In this document: positions 1-9,548 of the stretch, one piece after another
Layout of the letters: each line of letters begins with the position of its first letter
Numbering within the stretch: the first letter of the stretch is position 1
Assembly (NCBI RefSeq): GCF_014698755.1
Contig: NZ_JACJTO010000030.1
Span: 1-54,775, forward strand
Reading direction: 5' to 3'
From: Aphanizomenon flos-aquae FACHB-1287
GTDB taxonomy: Bacteria; Cyanobacteriota; Cyanobacteriia; Cyanobacteriales; Nostocaceae
Length of the DNA: 54,775 nucleotides
Made by a program: the position numbers and the translations under genes
The notes under the pieces: model-generated
Database searches by the model: none
What the model was told of the DNA's origin: nothing
What the model saw: only the letters and a program-made list of their open reading frames with translations

Positions 1-37
1 TTAGATATTGGTAATTGCTACCACCGATAGTTAAAGT
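1..37. repeat. In-frame 37-bp direct repeat, copy 1 (copy 2 at 544-580)
   Basis: The 37 bases at 1-37 match 544-580 exactly. The spacing of 543 bases is a multiple of three, so both copies encode the same peptide (TLTIGGSNYQYLN). This indicates internal module duplication in the adhesin-like gene. Confidence 0.85.
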
Positions 38-679
38 ACCACTATTAGTAATAATGTTTGAACTTACGAGCCATCCTCCATTCCATGTGCTAATTGTCGG
101 TAAAGTCCAATTTTCATCTATTTTCAGTGTTCCACCACTAACCAAAAGCTTGCCACTACCGTTAATTTTTGTTCCATTACTAAAGGTATAAACTGAATTA
201 TCAATTTGCAGAGTTTGACCGCTAGTGAGGTTGAAAGTTCCACCATTACTAACTCCTCCACCAGAAAGGGTTAAAGTTCCTGCTTCGACATTGACTATTC
301 CCGTATTGTTAAAAGCTACATCAATTGTAGCTGTATATGCGGTAGTTTTCTTGAAAGTTCCAGAATTGTTAAATGTGCCAACACTACTACTACTGTAATT
401 GTCAATTAACCCTTGTTGAAATTCATAAGTGCCGGAGTTATTGAGGATAGAACCATTTTGAAAGTATAGAGAATAATAGCTGGAATTGGAGAAGTTGTAA
501 GAGTGATTCTCAACAATAGTTCCGGTATTATTGAGTTGAGCATTTAGATATTGGTAATTGCTACCACCGATAGTTAAAGTGCCTATTTGGGTAATAGGAG
601 TCACTGAAGATAGAGTTCCATTGTCCCAAAGAGTACCATTTAAGGTAGTTGCGTTAACCCAGTTAAAATTGTTAGCCAT
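1..679 (-). CDS. Repetitive beta-helix/adhesin-like protein, N-terminal part (runs off left edge)
   Basis: Reading leftward from an ATG at 677-679, the frame stays open to the window edge (at least 226 residues). AGGAG lies about 8 bases before the ATG, which supports this start. The product is rich in Asn, Ser, Thr and Gly and repeats motifs such as NNTGT, NNSGT and GGTFN at irregular intervals, a pattern typical of parallel beta-helix adhesin or hemagglutinin-like proteins. A 37-base stretch at 1-37 recurs exactly at 544-580, 543 bases (181 codons) away and in the same frame, so the gene is probably built of repeated modules of about 181 residues. There is no obvious signal peptide at this start. 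Function is inferred only from composition; surface exposure is likely but unproven. Confidence 0.6.
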   Translation of the reverse strand, partial: MANNFNWVNATTLNGTLWDNGTLSSVTPITQIGTLTIGGSNYQYLNAQLNNTGTIVENHSYNFSNSSYYSLYFQNGSILNNSGTYEFQQGLIDNYSSSSVGTFNNSGTFKKTTAYTATIDVAFNNTGIVNVEAGTLTLSGGGVSNGGTFNLTSGQTLQIDNSVYTFSNGTKINGSGKLLVSGGTLKIDENWTLPTISTWNGGWLVSSNIITNSGTLTIGGSNYQYL

Positions 680-780
680 GATAGATGCTCCTATATTTTA
701 GAGTTTTTTTGTTCAAGAATTGATTAACTAAATTATTTGATACTGAATTACTGAGATCACGAAGGTGAATCTATCCTGAA

Positions 781-942
781 TTATTCACCAATTTGCCATT
801 GAGTACGAAGAATTTCGGCTGCGCTACGATTGTATTGTGTGCCAAATGTAGTATCGAATAGATTTCAGAAGTTGTCTAAACCAGAAAAAGTGCTGAGTTG
901 ATTGTATGTCAGCGTCAGGGCAGAGTTGAGTATGGTATTCAT
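781..942 (-). pseudogene. Small broken gene with an in-frame TGA
   Basis: From an ATG at 940-942 the frame reads MNTILNSALTLTYNQLSTF, meets TGA at 865-867, and continues with equally protein-like sequence (NLFDTTFGTQYNR, LRTQWQIGE) to TAA at 781-783, 53 codons in all. The segment resembles, from memory, the N-terminus of large secreted or calcium-binding proteins of Nostocales, in which a Trp would sit where the TGA is; TGG to TGA is a one-base change. It lies 101 bases upstream of the adhesin-like gene on the same strand and may once have been its leader or a paralogue's start. A sequencing error is the main alternative. Confidence 0.5.
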
Positions 943-1467
943 AGATTTAATTAGTTATTGGTATTAATGATGCCCGAAGGCGATAGGAGGTGTCACAACT
1001 TGTAACACTTTTGAGTTAAAAACTATACAAACACAAGTTTGACACAAATACTTACAAGTGTCAAGCCCTATATCTATGCGACAAGTTAGAATTTTTTTAA
1101 AATTGGTGGTCCCCAATGTCAAGACGACTATCAATTTTTAACAGCTTATATTCCCTTCAAATATGCAATTCAAAGATTAGAGTATGTTTAAAAAGTCTAA
1201 TTTATGACTAAAATGGAAGATTAAAAGGTTTAGCTCTGCTCATTGGTGTCAACGCTACGCTATCAGTAACCCATATTTATACGGAAAACGGTTCATAGTT
1301 TAACCAAATATGAAACCGCTCTGGTAAACCTCTCCCCAACGCTCTCCTAAGAGGAGAGGGAAAAGGAATAATATTTAATACTGGAGAGGCTTTAAACTTG
1401 TTCTTTGTATGATAAAAAAGTCCAACTTCTAGCCGTTTTGAGTATATAAGAAAGTAAAAAAGAAAAA
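943..1467. other. Intergenic region, no gene seen
   Basis: No credible reading frame on either strand. The stretch is AT-rich, with a short hairpin at 1342-1358 (CTCTCCT/AGGAGAG) inside a purine-rich phrase of the kind scattered through Nostocales genomes. It should also contain the promoter for the leftward genes below 942, but I could not identify boxes with confidence. Confidence 0.4.
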
Positions 1468-1500
1468 AGATACCCGACTCTTTAAAGAAATCGGGTATCT
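1468..1500 (-). terminator. Rho-independent terminator of the CAAD gene
   Basis: A perfect 10-bp inverted repeat (AGATACCCGA at 1468-1477 and TCGGGTATCT at 1491-1500) with a 13-base loop lies 21 bases past the stop of the leftward gene. On the minus strand it is followed by a T-rich run (complement of 1451-1467), the standard intrinsic terminator layout. Confidence 0.85.
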
Positions 1501-1521
1501 AAAATGATCTAAATTTGCGAG

Positions 1522-1971
1522 TTAAGATTGAGAAGTGTTTTTACCCACAACTTGGGATTTGAGGGTGGTGATTTCACCGGATAATTCCTGTCTAGTGGAA
1601 GCTTTGAGTAAATAGCGGTAGACAAACCACACAGAATAACCAATTCCAATTAATTCAAAAGCAGGTGCTACTAAAGGAACATCATTAAGAGCATCTAATA
1701 CAGCCAATAGTACCTTAACTGTGACTACTGCTGTTACTACTAAACCAATACTAACAATAGGTTGCTGATATTGACCAAAAAACTTACCTACATAATCTGG
1801 TAATGTACCAAAAAAAGCAGAAACTTGCTGCCCGTATTTCAGCCATTGTTCTTGAGGTTGGGAAGGAGGCTGAAGTTTGGTCAGATTTCCAATTTGGGTG
1901 TTAATTTCAGGTATGGTTTTTTCTTTGGACTCGGTTTCTTTAAATTCTGGTTCTGGCATTTTTGCTTCCAT
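1522..1971 (-). CDS. CAAD-domain (CurT/CURT1-like) thylakoid membrane protein
   Basis: A 149-residue protein with a charged, Pro/Glu-rich N-terminus (about 1-45), an amphipathic stretch (about 45-65), two closely spaced membrane segments (about 70-92 and 100-122) and a short C-terminal helix. This is the layout of stand-alone CAAD-domain proteins, which include cyanobacterial CurT and plant CURT1 proteins that shape thylakoid curvature. The sequence around the two helices (VKVLLAVLDALNDVPLVAPAFELIGIGY) fits the family. Two starts are possible: the ATG at 1969-1971, or the fifth codon at 1957-1959, which has GGAAG four bases upstream. It is monocistronic with its own terminator. Whether it is the main CurT or a paralogue cannot be told here. 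Confidence 0.8.
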   Translation of the reverse strand: MEAKMPEPEFKETESKEKTIPEINTQIGNLTKLQPPSQPQEQWLKYGQQVSAFFGTLPDYVGKFFGQYQQPIVSIGLVVTAVVTVKVLLAVLDALNDVPLVAPAFELIGIGYSVWFVYRYLLKASTRQELSGEITTLKSQVVGKNTSQS

Positions 1972-2351
1972 ATTTTCAAAAGTTGAGTTTCTTACTCAGA
2001 TATCTACAGCCAAAAGGCTGTTAATTGACACTTATACCACTGATAAGGGTGAGAAAGTAGAGATTATTATTTGATCTTAATCCAGAGTTATTCACAAGTA
2101 TGACAAAACTTGACGCAAAATCTAGTAACATGAGTTGCTATAGTACCCCATTTTGATTTTTTGATTTTTTGATTTTTAAAATTAGGGTGGGTATTGTCTA
2201 CCGTAGATAAATATTATATTGTACTAGCGAATACAATATTAATATTTTCCGATTTAACAGAGATTGCTTAATATATGTTGGTTTTGCTTGGTAATACCGA
2301 CTATACTACTTGATATTTTTCAGTGATTTTACCTTGAAATTTTTATAATTT
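1972..2351. other. Intergenic region between divergent CAAD and pcrA genes
   Basis: It should hold the promoters of both divergent genes. There is a T-rich tandem run at about 2151-2177 (unit near TTTTTGA, three copies) and otherwise AT-rich sequence. I see no further gene. Confidence 0.4.
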
Positions 2352-4679
2352 ATGACCACAAATATTGATTTTCTTAGTCATCTTAACCCTAATCAACGTC
2401 AAGCGGTCGAACACTACTGTGGACCATTGTTAGTGGTAGCTGGTGCTGGTTCAGGAAAAACCCGGGCACTTACCTACCGTATTGCTAATTTAATTATAAA
2501 ACATCGTGTTAATCCTGAAAATATCCTCGCGGTGACATTTACTAATAAAGCTGCTAGGGAAATGAAGGAAAGAATTCAAAGGATATTTGCTGAACAATTA
2601 GCAATTTCACAACATGGTAAAAAGTTTGATTTGCTAACAGAATATGAACAAAGTTTAATTAAATCACAGGTTTACCGCACAACTATCAAAGATATGTGGT
2701 GTGGAACTTTTCACAGTTTATTTTCTCGGATTTTGCGGTTTGATATCGAAAAATATCAAGATGAAAAAGGCAGAAAATGGAATAAAAACTTTTCTATTTT
2801 TGATGAATCAGATGTCCAAAGTGTAATTAAAGAAATTGTCACCAAAGATCTAAATTTAGATGGTAAAAAATTTGAACCAAAGTCTATTCGCTACGCTATT
2901 AGTAATGCCAAAAATCAAGGACTTTCTCCCCAAGAATTTGAAAATGAACAACCAAATTATCGCGGTAGGGTAATCGCTGATGTTTATAATCGCTATCAGG
3001 ATAAACTGGCTCAAAATAATGCTTTAGATTTTGATGATTTAATTTTAATTCCTACTAGATTATTTCAACAAAATGAACAGGTTTTGAGTTATTGGTATCG
3101 CAAATTCTGTCATGTTTTAGTTGATGAATATCAAGATACAAACCGCACTCAATATACTTTAATTCAGCTTTTGGTGACTAATGGAGAAAATCGTAAACGT
3201 GAATTAACATGGCAAAATCGGTCTGTGTTTGTTGTCGGTGATGCTGACCAGTCAATTTACAGTTTTAGAATGGCAGATTTTACCATTTTACTGGAATTTC
3301 AAGAAGATTTTGGTGATGGTTTGGCAGATGATGATACCCGTTCAATGGTAAAGTTAGAAGAAAATTATCGCTCATGTGAAAATATTCTTCAAGCTGCTAA
3401 TGAATTAATTGAAAATAACACTCAACGCATTGATAAAATTCTTAAGGCCACAAGAGAACCAGGGGAGGAAATTTATTGTCATAAAGCTGACGAAGAAATG
3501 GCCGAAGCGGCTTTTGTCATTAATCAAATTCGCAATTTAGAACATCAAAACCCGGAATTAAATTGGGGTAACTTTGCTATTTTATATCGAACTAATGCCC
3601 AATCTCGACCTTTTGAGGAATTATTAGTTAAATATCAAATTCCTTATACAGTTGTGGGAGGAATGAAGTTTTATGATCGCAAAGAAATTAAAGATGCTGT
3701 TGCATATTTAAGAGTGATTAATAATCCAGCGGATACTGTAAGTCTATTACGAGTTATTAACACGCCTAGACGAGGAATCGGTAAAGCGACTATTGATGCT
3801 TTAGTGAACGCTTCCCAGCAATTAGGAACAACTTTATGGGAAATATTAAGTGATGAAACCTCTGTAAATACTTTAGCAGGACGTTCTTCAAAAGCGGTAA
3901 ATAATTTTGCCGCAATGATTCAAAATCGTCAAGAACAAATCAAAATAGTCCCTGGTTCGGAGATATTACAAGGCATTTTAGAAGATTCGGGTTATATTAA
4001 AGAATTGCAAGATCAAACTACAGATGAAGCTGATAATAGAATTAGCAACGTTAATGAGTTGTATAATGCTATGCTGCAATTCCAAGAGGAAAATGCCGGA
4101 GAAAATATTTCTTTAGAAGCATTTTTACAAAGTGCAGCGCTTAGTTCTGATTTAGATAATTTAAAAGAAGGACAAACAGCAGTTTCTTTAATGACCTTAC
4201 ACGCTTCTAAGGGTTTAGAATTTCCCGTGGTATTTTTAGTAGGATTAGAGCAGGGACTCTTTCCGGGCTATCGTTCTTTACAAGATCCTTTATTGTTAGA
4301 AGAAGAACGGCGTTTGTGCTATGTTGGCATTACCCGCGCTAAAGAAAGATTGTTTTTATCCCATGCAAGAGAAAGACGTTTATATGGGTCCAGAGAACCG
4401 GCAATGCGATCGCAATTTCTCGATGAATTGCCAGCGGAATTAATAAATACACAAAATAAAGTTACCCGTAGTTTTACTAAAACAAATTCGGAAAACTCAA
4501 GTAAACAAGGAACTACAGGGAATTGGCAGGTAGGTGATAGAGTATTACATAAGTCATTCGGCATTGGTGAAATTACTCATGTTTTTGGAGAAGGAAATAA
4601 GATTTCTGTAGCGATTAAATTTGTTAGTTTAGGACAGAAAATTATAGACCCCAGAGTAGCACAATTACAAAAAGTCTAA
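2352..4679 (+). CDS. pcrA: UvrD/PcrA-type ATP-dependent DNA helicase
   Basis: Superfamily 1A 3'-5' DNA helicase of 775 residues, a normal length for PcrA/UvrD. Visible motifs in order: Q-motif LNPNQRQAV (about 11-19), Walker A AGAGSGKT (30-37), TFTNKAAREMKER (motif Ia), DEYQDTN (about 258; Walker B/motif II), GDADQSIYSFR (about 296; motif III), the motif V/VI region LMTLHASKGLEFPVVF and YVGITRAKERL. The last 50 residues (from VGDRVLHKSFGIGEI) form the Tudor-like C-terminal domain of PcrA, which binds RNA polymerase in other bacteria. The family acts in DNA repair and in clearing conflicts on DNA. It begins with ATG and stands alone. Confidence 0.95.
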   Translation: MTTNIDFLSHLNPNQRQAVEHYCGPLLVVAGAGSGKTRALTYRIANLIIKHRVNPENILAVTFTNKAAREMKERIQRIFAEQLAISQHGKKFDLLTEYEQSLIKSQVYRTTIKDMWCGTFHSLFSRILRFDIEKYQDEKGRKWNKNFSIFDESDVQSVIKEIVTKDLNLDGKKFEPKSIRYAISNAKNQGLSPQEFENEQPNYRGRVIADVYNRYQDKLAQNNALDFDDLILIPTRLFQQNEQVLSYWYRKFCHVLVDEYQDTNRTQYTLIQLLVTNGENRKRELTWQNRSVFVVGDADQSIYSFRMADFTILLEFQEDFGDGLADDDTRSMVKLEENYRSCENILQAANELIENNTQRIDKILKATREPGEEIYCHKADEEMAEAAFVINQIRNLEHQNPELNWGNFAILYRTNAQSRPFEELLVKYQIPYTVVGGMKFYDRKEIKDAVAYLRVINNPADTVSLLRVINTPRRGIGKATIDALVNASQQLGTTLWEILSDETSVNTLAGRSSKAVNNFAAMIQNRQEQIKIVPGSEILQGILEDSGYIKELQDQTTDEADNRISNVNELYNAMLQFQEENAGENISLEAFLQSAALSSDLDNLKEGQTAVSLMTLHASKGLEFPVVFLVGLEQGLFPGYRSLQDPLLLEEERRLCYVGITRAKERLFLSHARERRLYGSREPAMRSQFLDELPAELINTQNKVTRSFTKTNSENSSKQGTTGNWQVGDRVLHKSFGIGEITHVFGEGNKISVAIKFVSLGQKIIDPRVAQLQKV

Positions 4680-4682
4680 TTA

Positions 4683-4706
4683 AGCTGTTATGCAGCTAGT
4701 TTTTAT
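4683..4706 (+). terminator. Probable weak terminator of pcrA
   Basis: A short stem AGCTG (4683-4687) and CAGCT (4693-4697) followed by AGTTTTTATAT lies just after the pcrA stop and between convergent genes. The stem is only 5 bp, so the call is tentative. Confidence 0.35.
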
Positions 4707-4990
4707 ATATTCGCGCTTAAACTCTGGGCATAAATAACTTCAATATTGTGAGCAAATTCCAATTTGTCTAAGGATTCTGTAAAAAATACAAAACCCTTAT
4801 AAGCCGTCACATACTTGTATATTTTCGTAAAATAACCCTCACTGGTGACAATGACCAGCGGCGCTTCACCTTGAGAGAGAACATCTAAAAAAGCATCTAA
4901 TTTTACACATACACCAGTACTTCGATAAGTGAAAATACTCCCTCCAATAGCAGCAGGTTGGGCAGCCGCGTCACCACTGTAATAGCTCAT
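4703..4990 (-). CDS. Conserved hypothetical protein, 95 aa
   Basis: I do not recognise a characterised family. The 95-residue product has no signal peptide or membrane segment; it alternates short hydrophobic strands (APLVIVTSEGYF, GFVFFTESL, IEVIYAQSL) with charged segments and looks like a small folded soluble protein. It reads from ATG to TAA and ends 24 bases from the convergent helicase gene. The next gene on the same strand (AroH) ends 39 bases upstream, so co-transcription with aroH and sppA is possible. From memory, similar short proteins are common in filamentous cyanobacteria. Confidence 0.6.
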   Translation of the reverse strand: MSYYSGDAAAQPAAIGGSIFTYRSTGVCVKLDAFLDVLSQGEAPLVIVTSEGYFTKIYKYVTAYKGFVFFTESLDKLEFAHNIEVIYAQSLSANI

Positions 4991-5029
4991 TTGGTGCTAA
5001 CTTTTACTTATGTTATTGACCTGCCAATT

Positions 5030-5443
5030 TTAAACTTTCGTCTCCATTGCGTGCTGTGAAGTTTGTAACGTTTGGGGTAAACTCCAATCTGGACGCAGTT
5101 TAGCAGCTTGACGTAAATAAATGTGGTGAATTGGGGTAGAAATCGGTAAATTGGCGTGAATTAGAAAGCGAATGCAGCGGGGTAAACTCCCTTCAACGTG
5201 CATTTGTTGGACATCTAACATAGCTACATTATCCCATAAAGGACGACTGCGAGCGATCGCTGCTGGGAAAATAGCATCTAAATCCTTCGTCACAGAAAAA
5301 GTCACACTAATTATATCCTCCGGTTGTAATTTATTTCTTTGTTCTAACTCATCTAATAATTCCGTGACTGAATCTTGAATTGCTTCGACGCTGTTTTCTG
5401 CAACAGTTGTTGCACCACGAATTGCTCGCATTTGCCATTTCAC
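5030..5443 (-). CDS. aroH: Chorismate mutase, AroH class
   Basis: A 137-residue monofunctional chorismate mutase of the trimeric AroH fold, which converts chorismate to prephenate in Phe/Tyr synthesis. Hallmarks are the N-terminal RAIRGATT with the active-site Arg, the Phe/Ala segment LDAIFPAAIARS, and VEGSLPRCIRFLIH, which carries the Glu and Arg that correspond to Glu78 and Arg90 of the Bacillus enzyme. The start is a GTG at 5441-5443 preceded by a strong AGGAGG with 9-base spacing; the downstream in-frame ATG at 5429-5431 would be 21 bases from that site, so GTG is preferred. The last 20 residues extend beyond the core. Confidence 0.93.
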   Translation of the reverse strand: MKWQMRAIRGATTVAENSVEAIQDSVTELLDELEQRNKLQPEDIISVTFSVTKDLDAIFPAAIARSRPLWDNVAMLDVQQMHVEGSLPRCIRFLIHANLPISTPIHHIYLRQAAKLRPDWSLPQTLQTSQHAMETKV

Positions 5444-5522
5444 TACTAAAATCCTCCTTTTGTATTTGTTTAGTTATTAGTTGTTCGTGGTCAGTTGTTC
5501 GTTGTCAATTTTTGGTTTTTAC

Positions 5523-5550
5523 CACTGACCATTGACCACTGACCATTGAC
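5523..5550. repeat. Short tandem repeat between sppA and aroH
   Basis: The phrase ACTGACCATTGACC occurs twice back to back, the second copy slightly diverged. Similar GACCATTGACCACTGACC runs are common intergenic filler in Nostocales (from memory). The right-hand end touches the sppA stop codon. Confidence 0.5.
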
Positions 5551-6371
5551 TATGGACGATATAACCACATAGGTAAACCACTTGTAGATATTTCAAATTC
5601 TAGCCAATCAATTCCCGCTCCAATAACCGATTTAGTTTGACGACTTCCCGGTAGAACACGACTCAAAAATGGTTTTCGTTCTTCTAGCGTATAGCAAAGA
5701 GTTTTCTCAGGATCAAGTCCTACTAGTTCCGCTGTCCACCGTCGTGCATCTTCTTCCGTCCCTAATCGGTCTACAACACCTAATTCTAAGGCTTGCTGTC
5801 CAGTAAAAATCCTGCCGTCAGCAAAGCTTTTTACCTTTTCTACAGTCAGTGAACGGGCCTGTGCCACAGTTTCCACAAATTGCTGATAGCTATAATCAAT
5901 CAATTCTTGCAGAATAGTTTGTTCCGGTTCTGTTAGTTGCCGATCAAAAGCTAAGATATCCTTGTAGGGACCTGACTTAATAACTTTAAAGGAAACACCA
6001 ATTTTCTCCAGTAGCACTTCTAGGTTGTTTCCCCGCAAAATTACACCAATACTGCCTGTAATTGTACCTGGATTCGCCATTATATGTTCTGCACCCATAC
6101 CAATGTAAACCCCACCAGAGGCGGAAATATTGCCAAAACTGGCGACAATCTTGGTTTTTTTGGCTAATCTCTTCAAAGCACTGTAAATTTCTTGGGAATC
6201 TCCTACCGTACCCCCAGGGCTATCAATGCGTAGCAGTAAAGCCGGAAATTTACTTTCCTCTACGGTTTTCAGAGCTTCTAGGACGTGCCTACGGGTTGCA
6301 CCAGCGATCGCACCGCTGACTTCAATCCGCGCAATCTGTTTACGAAAGTTGGGTTTAAATGGCCAAATCAT
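5550..6371 (-). CDS. sppA: Signal peptide peptidase SppA, short form
   Basis: A 273-residue serine peptidase of the S49 family, which degrades leftover signal peptides at the membrane. From the ATG at 6369-6371 the protein shows RIDSPGGTV (about 48-56), the catalytic serine in NISASGGVYI (Ser85), TGSIGVI (about 105-111) and the KSGPYKD motif (132-138) carrying the catalytic lysine. This is the single-domain form, about half the length of E. coli SppA. The long hydrophobic N-terminal anchor of many homologues is absent, so it may be peripheral or soluble. A TTG two codons upstream is possible, but ATG is more usual. A second, longer SppA elsewhere in the genome is likely. Confidence 0.9.
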   Translation of the reverse strand: MIWPFKPNFRKQIARIEVSGAIAGATRRHVLEALKTVEESKFPALLLRIDSPGGTVGDSQEIYSALKRLAKKTKIVASFGNISASGGVYIGMGAEHIMANPGTITGSIGVILRGNNLEVLLEKIGVSFKVIKSGPYKDILAFDRQLTEPEQTILQELIDYSYQQFVETVAQARSLTVEKVKSFADGRIFTGQQALELGVVDRLGTEEDARRWTAELVGLDPEKTLCYTLEERKPFLSRVLPGSRQTKSVIGAGIDWLEFEISTSGLPMWLYRP

Positions 6372-6577
6372 GAGCAATCAATAACTTTTTAATCTTTTGA
6401 ATATCTTTAATATAGAACCCCCAGCATTAAGCTAACCAGCTTTAAGTAAGTTAGGGTTAAAATTGTCGTTATAGCAAGGCAAAAGACAAAAGTAAAAAAG
6501 TTTTCAGTAATTTTAGGTTTCTTAAAAGAGATTGGTTTTATTGTATTAAATTGTATTAATTTACTTATACTCCTTTC

Positions 6578-6612
6578 CTCCTCTCTGTGCCTGGAGCGTC
6601 TCTGCGTGAGCC
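6578..6612. repeat. Interspersed repeat (CTCTGTGCCTGGAGCGTCTCTGCGTGAG type)
   Basis: This stretch, read on the minus strand, matches the family CTCACGCAGAGGCGC...CAGAG also seen near 7751-7787, 9348-9376 and 16580-16610. The copy at 7751-7787 is on the opposite strand, so copies bracket the formaldehyde dehydrogenase gene in inverted orientation. Confidence 0.6.
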
Positions 6613-6619
6613 ATAAAAC

Positions 6620-7735
<1,116 letters not shown>

Positions 7736-7750
7736 CTACCTTTAATTGTA

Positions 7751-7787
7751 TCTCACGCTCCAGGCGCAGAGTCCCAGAGAGAGGAGA
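7751..7787. repeat. Interspersed repeat (CTCACGCTCCAGGCGCAGAG type)
   Basis: Same family as 6578-6612 but inverted, sitting directly upstream of the frmA start codon. It may overlap the frmA promoter or leader. Confidence 0.55.
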
Positions 7788-7850
7788 ATTTTTAATTACT
7801 TGTCAAATTATTCTCTGTATAGTACATTAGTATCTATCACATGAGAAATC

Positions 7851-7870
7851 CCCCACCTTTACCAGTGGGG
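7851..7870. other. Hairpin in the divergent frmA/avtA intergenic region
   Basis: CCCCAC (7851-7856) pairs with GTGGGG (7865-7870), followed by CTTTATT and, 18 bases later, GTTAAAAT. It cannot terminate either neighbour because both genes read away from it. The same order (GC hairpin, GGCTTTAT, then GTTAAAAT) occurs at 16404-16433, so this may be a remnant end of the same kind of small transposon. Confidence 0.4.
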
Positions 7871-8022
7871 CTTTATTAACTGTTATATTTTGTTAAAATC
7901 GCATTCATTGGTTTAGATTGGTGAAAGGTAGTGGTTGTTTTGGCAACTATAATTAATTTTGTCTTAACTGCAACCACTCAATCAACTATCCACTTTGGCG
8001 ATTAATTCAGTCTGTAATAAAC

Positions 8023-9309
8023 ATGATAAAACCTGCCCTTACTAAAATTGGCGCTCAAATGTCCAACTTAACTGGCGTAAGAGCGATTATGAAAGATATT
8101 AATGAAACCCTCAGAGCTAGTAAGGGAAAGGAATTATATAATTTGAGCGCTGGTAATCCCTTGATTTTACCAGAGGTGGAACAGTTATGGCGCGATTGTA
8201 CGGCGGATTTATTAGCTAGTTCTGAATATGGTGAGGTTGTTTGTCGTTATGGTTCAAGTCAAGGTTATTCACCATTAATTGAGGCTATTGTCCAGGATTT
8301 TAACCAGCGTTATGGGTTAAGCTTAACTGACCGGAATATTTTAATTACTGCGGGTAGTCAAACTATCTATTTTTATGCGGCTAACGCTTTTGGTGGCTAT
8401 ACTGAAGATGGTAATTTGAAAGAGATTGTCTTGCCGTTAAGTCCAGATTATACTGGTTATGGTGGTGTTTGTTTGTTCCCTGAAGCTTTGGTTGCTTACA
8501 AGCCAACTTTAGATATTGACGCGGACTCACACAGATTTAAATATCGTCCTGATTTTAACCAACTTTCGATTACAGAAAGTACGGGTTGTGTGATTTTCTC
8601 TCGTCCTTGTAATCCTACGGGTAATGTTTTAACTAATGATGAGGTAAATAAAATCACTGATTTAGCAGCACCCCATCATGTACCTGTATTAATAGATTCC
8701 GCTTATGCACCACCTTTCCCGGCGTTGAATTTTACGGAAATGACTCCGGTATTTGGGGAAAATATCCTCCACTGTATGAGTTTATCAAAGGCGGGATTAC
8801 CTGGGGAACGCATTGGGGTGGCTATTGGTGATGAAAACCTGATTCAAGTTTTGGAATGTTTCCAAACTAATGTGGGAATTCATTCTTCTCGATATGGTCA
8901 AGCGATCGCAGCTAGAGCGATAGAATCAGGTATACTAGCAAATATTGCGGAAAATGTGATTCGTCCTTTCTACCAGCAAAAGTTTGATGTCTTGGAAAGT
9001 ACATTAGAAGCAGCAATGCCTAAAAATATACCTTGGTTTTTACATCGCGGTGAAGGGGCTATTTTTGGCTGGTTGTGGTTAAAAGATTTACCTATGACTG
9101 ATTGGGAATTTTACCAGGAATTAAAGAAGGTGGGTGTAATTCTTGTTCCTGGTAGTAGTTTCTTCCCTGGTTTGCAGGAGGAATGGGAACATAAACACCA
9201 ATGTCTGAGAATTAGTTTAACAGGTAGTGATGAGGAAATTACTATTGGTATGCAGCGTTTAGCGAAGGTTGCTGAACGAGTTTATCAAAATGCGGCTGTA
9301 AGTGTGTAA
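8023..9309 (+). CDS. avtA: Valine--pyruvate aminotransferase-type PLP enzyme
   Basis: A fold-type I PLP-dependent aminotransferase of 428 residues that transfers the amino group between valine/2-oxoisovalerate and alanine/pyruvate in the AvtA subgroup. Visible features: YNLSAGNPLILPEV near the start, substrate-side RYGSSQGYSPL, ITAGSQTIYFY at the cofactor phosphate site, SRPCNPTGNVL with the conserved Asn, DSAYAPPFP with the Asp/Tyr pair, and the Schiff-base lysine in SLSKAGLPGERIG (Lys256). CLRISLTG near the end carries the carboxylate-binding Arg. It starts with ATG and stands alone. The exact substrate is inferred from family resemblance; a related aromatic or broad-range aminotransferase is the alternative. 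Confidence 0.85.
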   Translation: MIKPALTKIGAQMSNLTGVRAIMKDINETLRASKGKELYNLSAGNPLILPEVEQLWRDCTADLLASSEYGEVVCRYGSSQGYSPLIEAIVQDFNQRYGLSLTDRNILITAGSQTIYFYAANAFGGYTEDGNLKEIVLPLSPDYTGYGGVCLFPEALVAYKPTLDIDADSHRFKYRPDFNQLSITESTGCVIFSRPCNPTGNVLTNDEVNKITDLAAPHHVPVLIDSAYAPPFPALNFTEMTPVFGENILHCMSLSKAGLPGERIGVAIGDENLIQVLECFQTNVGIHSSRYGQAIAARAIESGILANIAENVIRPFYQQKFDVLESTLEAAMPKNIPWFLHRGEGAIFGWLWLKDLPMTDWEFYQELKKVGVILVPGSSFFPGLQEEWEHKHQCLRISLTGSDEEITIGMQRLAKVAERVYQNAAVSV

Positions 9310-9347
9310 GAGATAATGGTGTTGCTGAATGAAGGTATGATTTTTTT

Positions 9348-9454
9348 CTCACGCAGAGGCGCGGAGGACGCTGAGAGTAAGAGTTTAAGAACTAGAATAT
9401 TTGATTTTTATACCTCAATTCAGCAATGCCGAGATAATGAACCACGAAGACGCA
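9348..9454. repeat. Two interspersed-repeat phrases downstream of avtA
   Basis: CTCACGCAGAGGCGCGGAGGACGCTGAGAG at about 9348-9376 and AATGAACCACGAAGACGCAAAAAATG at about 9435-9460 are members of two repeat families. The second is nearly identical to the sequence that forms the start of the rimM gene at 10112-10132. Confidence 0.6.
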
Positions 9455-9504
9455 AAAAATGTTGATTATCTGCAACAATATTGTTAAAATATAACATACC
9501 CCCC

Positions 9505-9533
9505 CCGCTATAGTCGTTAGATTGACATAGCGG
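9505..9533 (-). terminator. Possible terminator of the 116-aa secreted protein gene
   Basis: CCGCTAT (9505-9511) pairs with ATAGCGG (9527-9533); on the minus strand it follows the stop at 9549 and leads into GGGG, then TATGTTATATTTT. The stem is 7 bp with a 15-base loop, and the T-run is imperfect. Confidence 0.5.
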
Positions 9534-9548
9534 AGGTTTGTTGAATTA

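Noticed and set aside
1877-2074. 65-aa frame on the plus strand opposite the CAAD gene
   Set aside because: It is the antisense shadow of a recognised gene and has no protein-like features.
2151-2177. T-rich tandem run as a terminator or regulatory array
   Set aside because: It has no stem and lies in a divergent promoter region; more likely slippage-prone filler.
7851-7870. GC hairpin read as a terminator
   Set aside because: Both adjacent genes point away from it, so neither would be terminated here.
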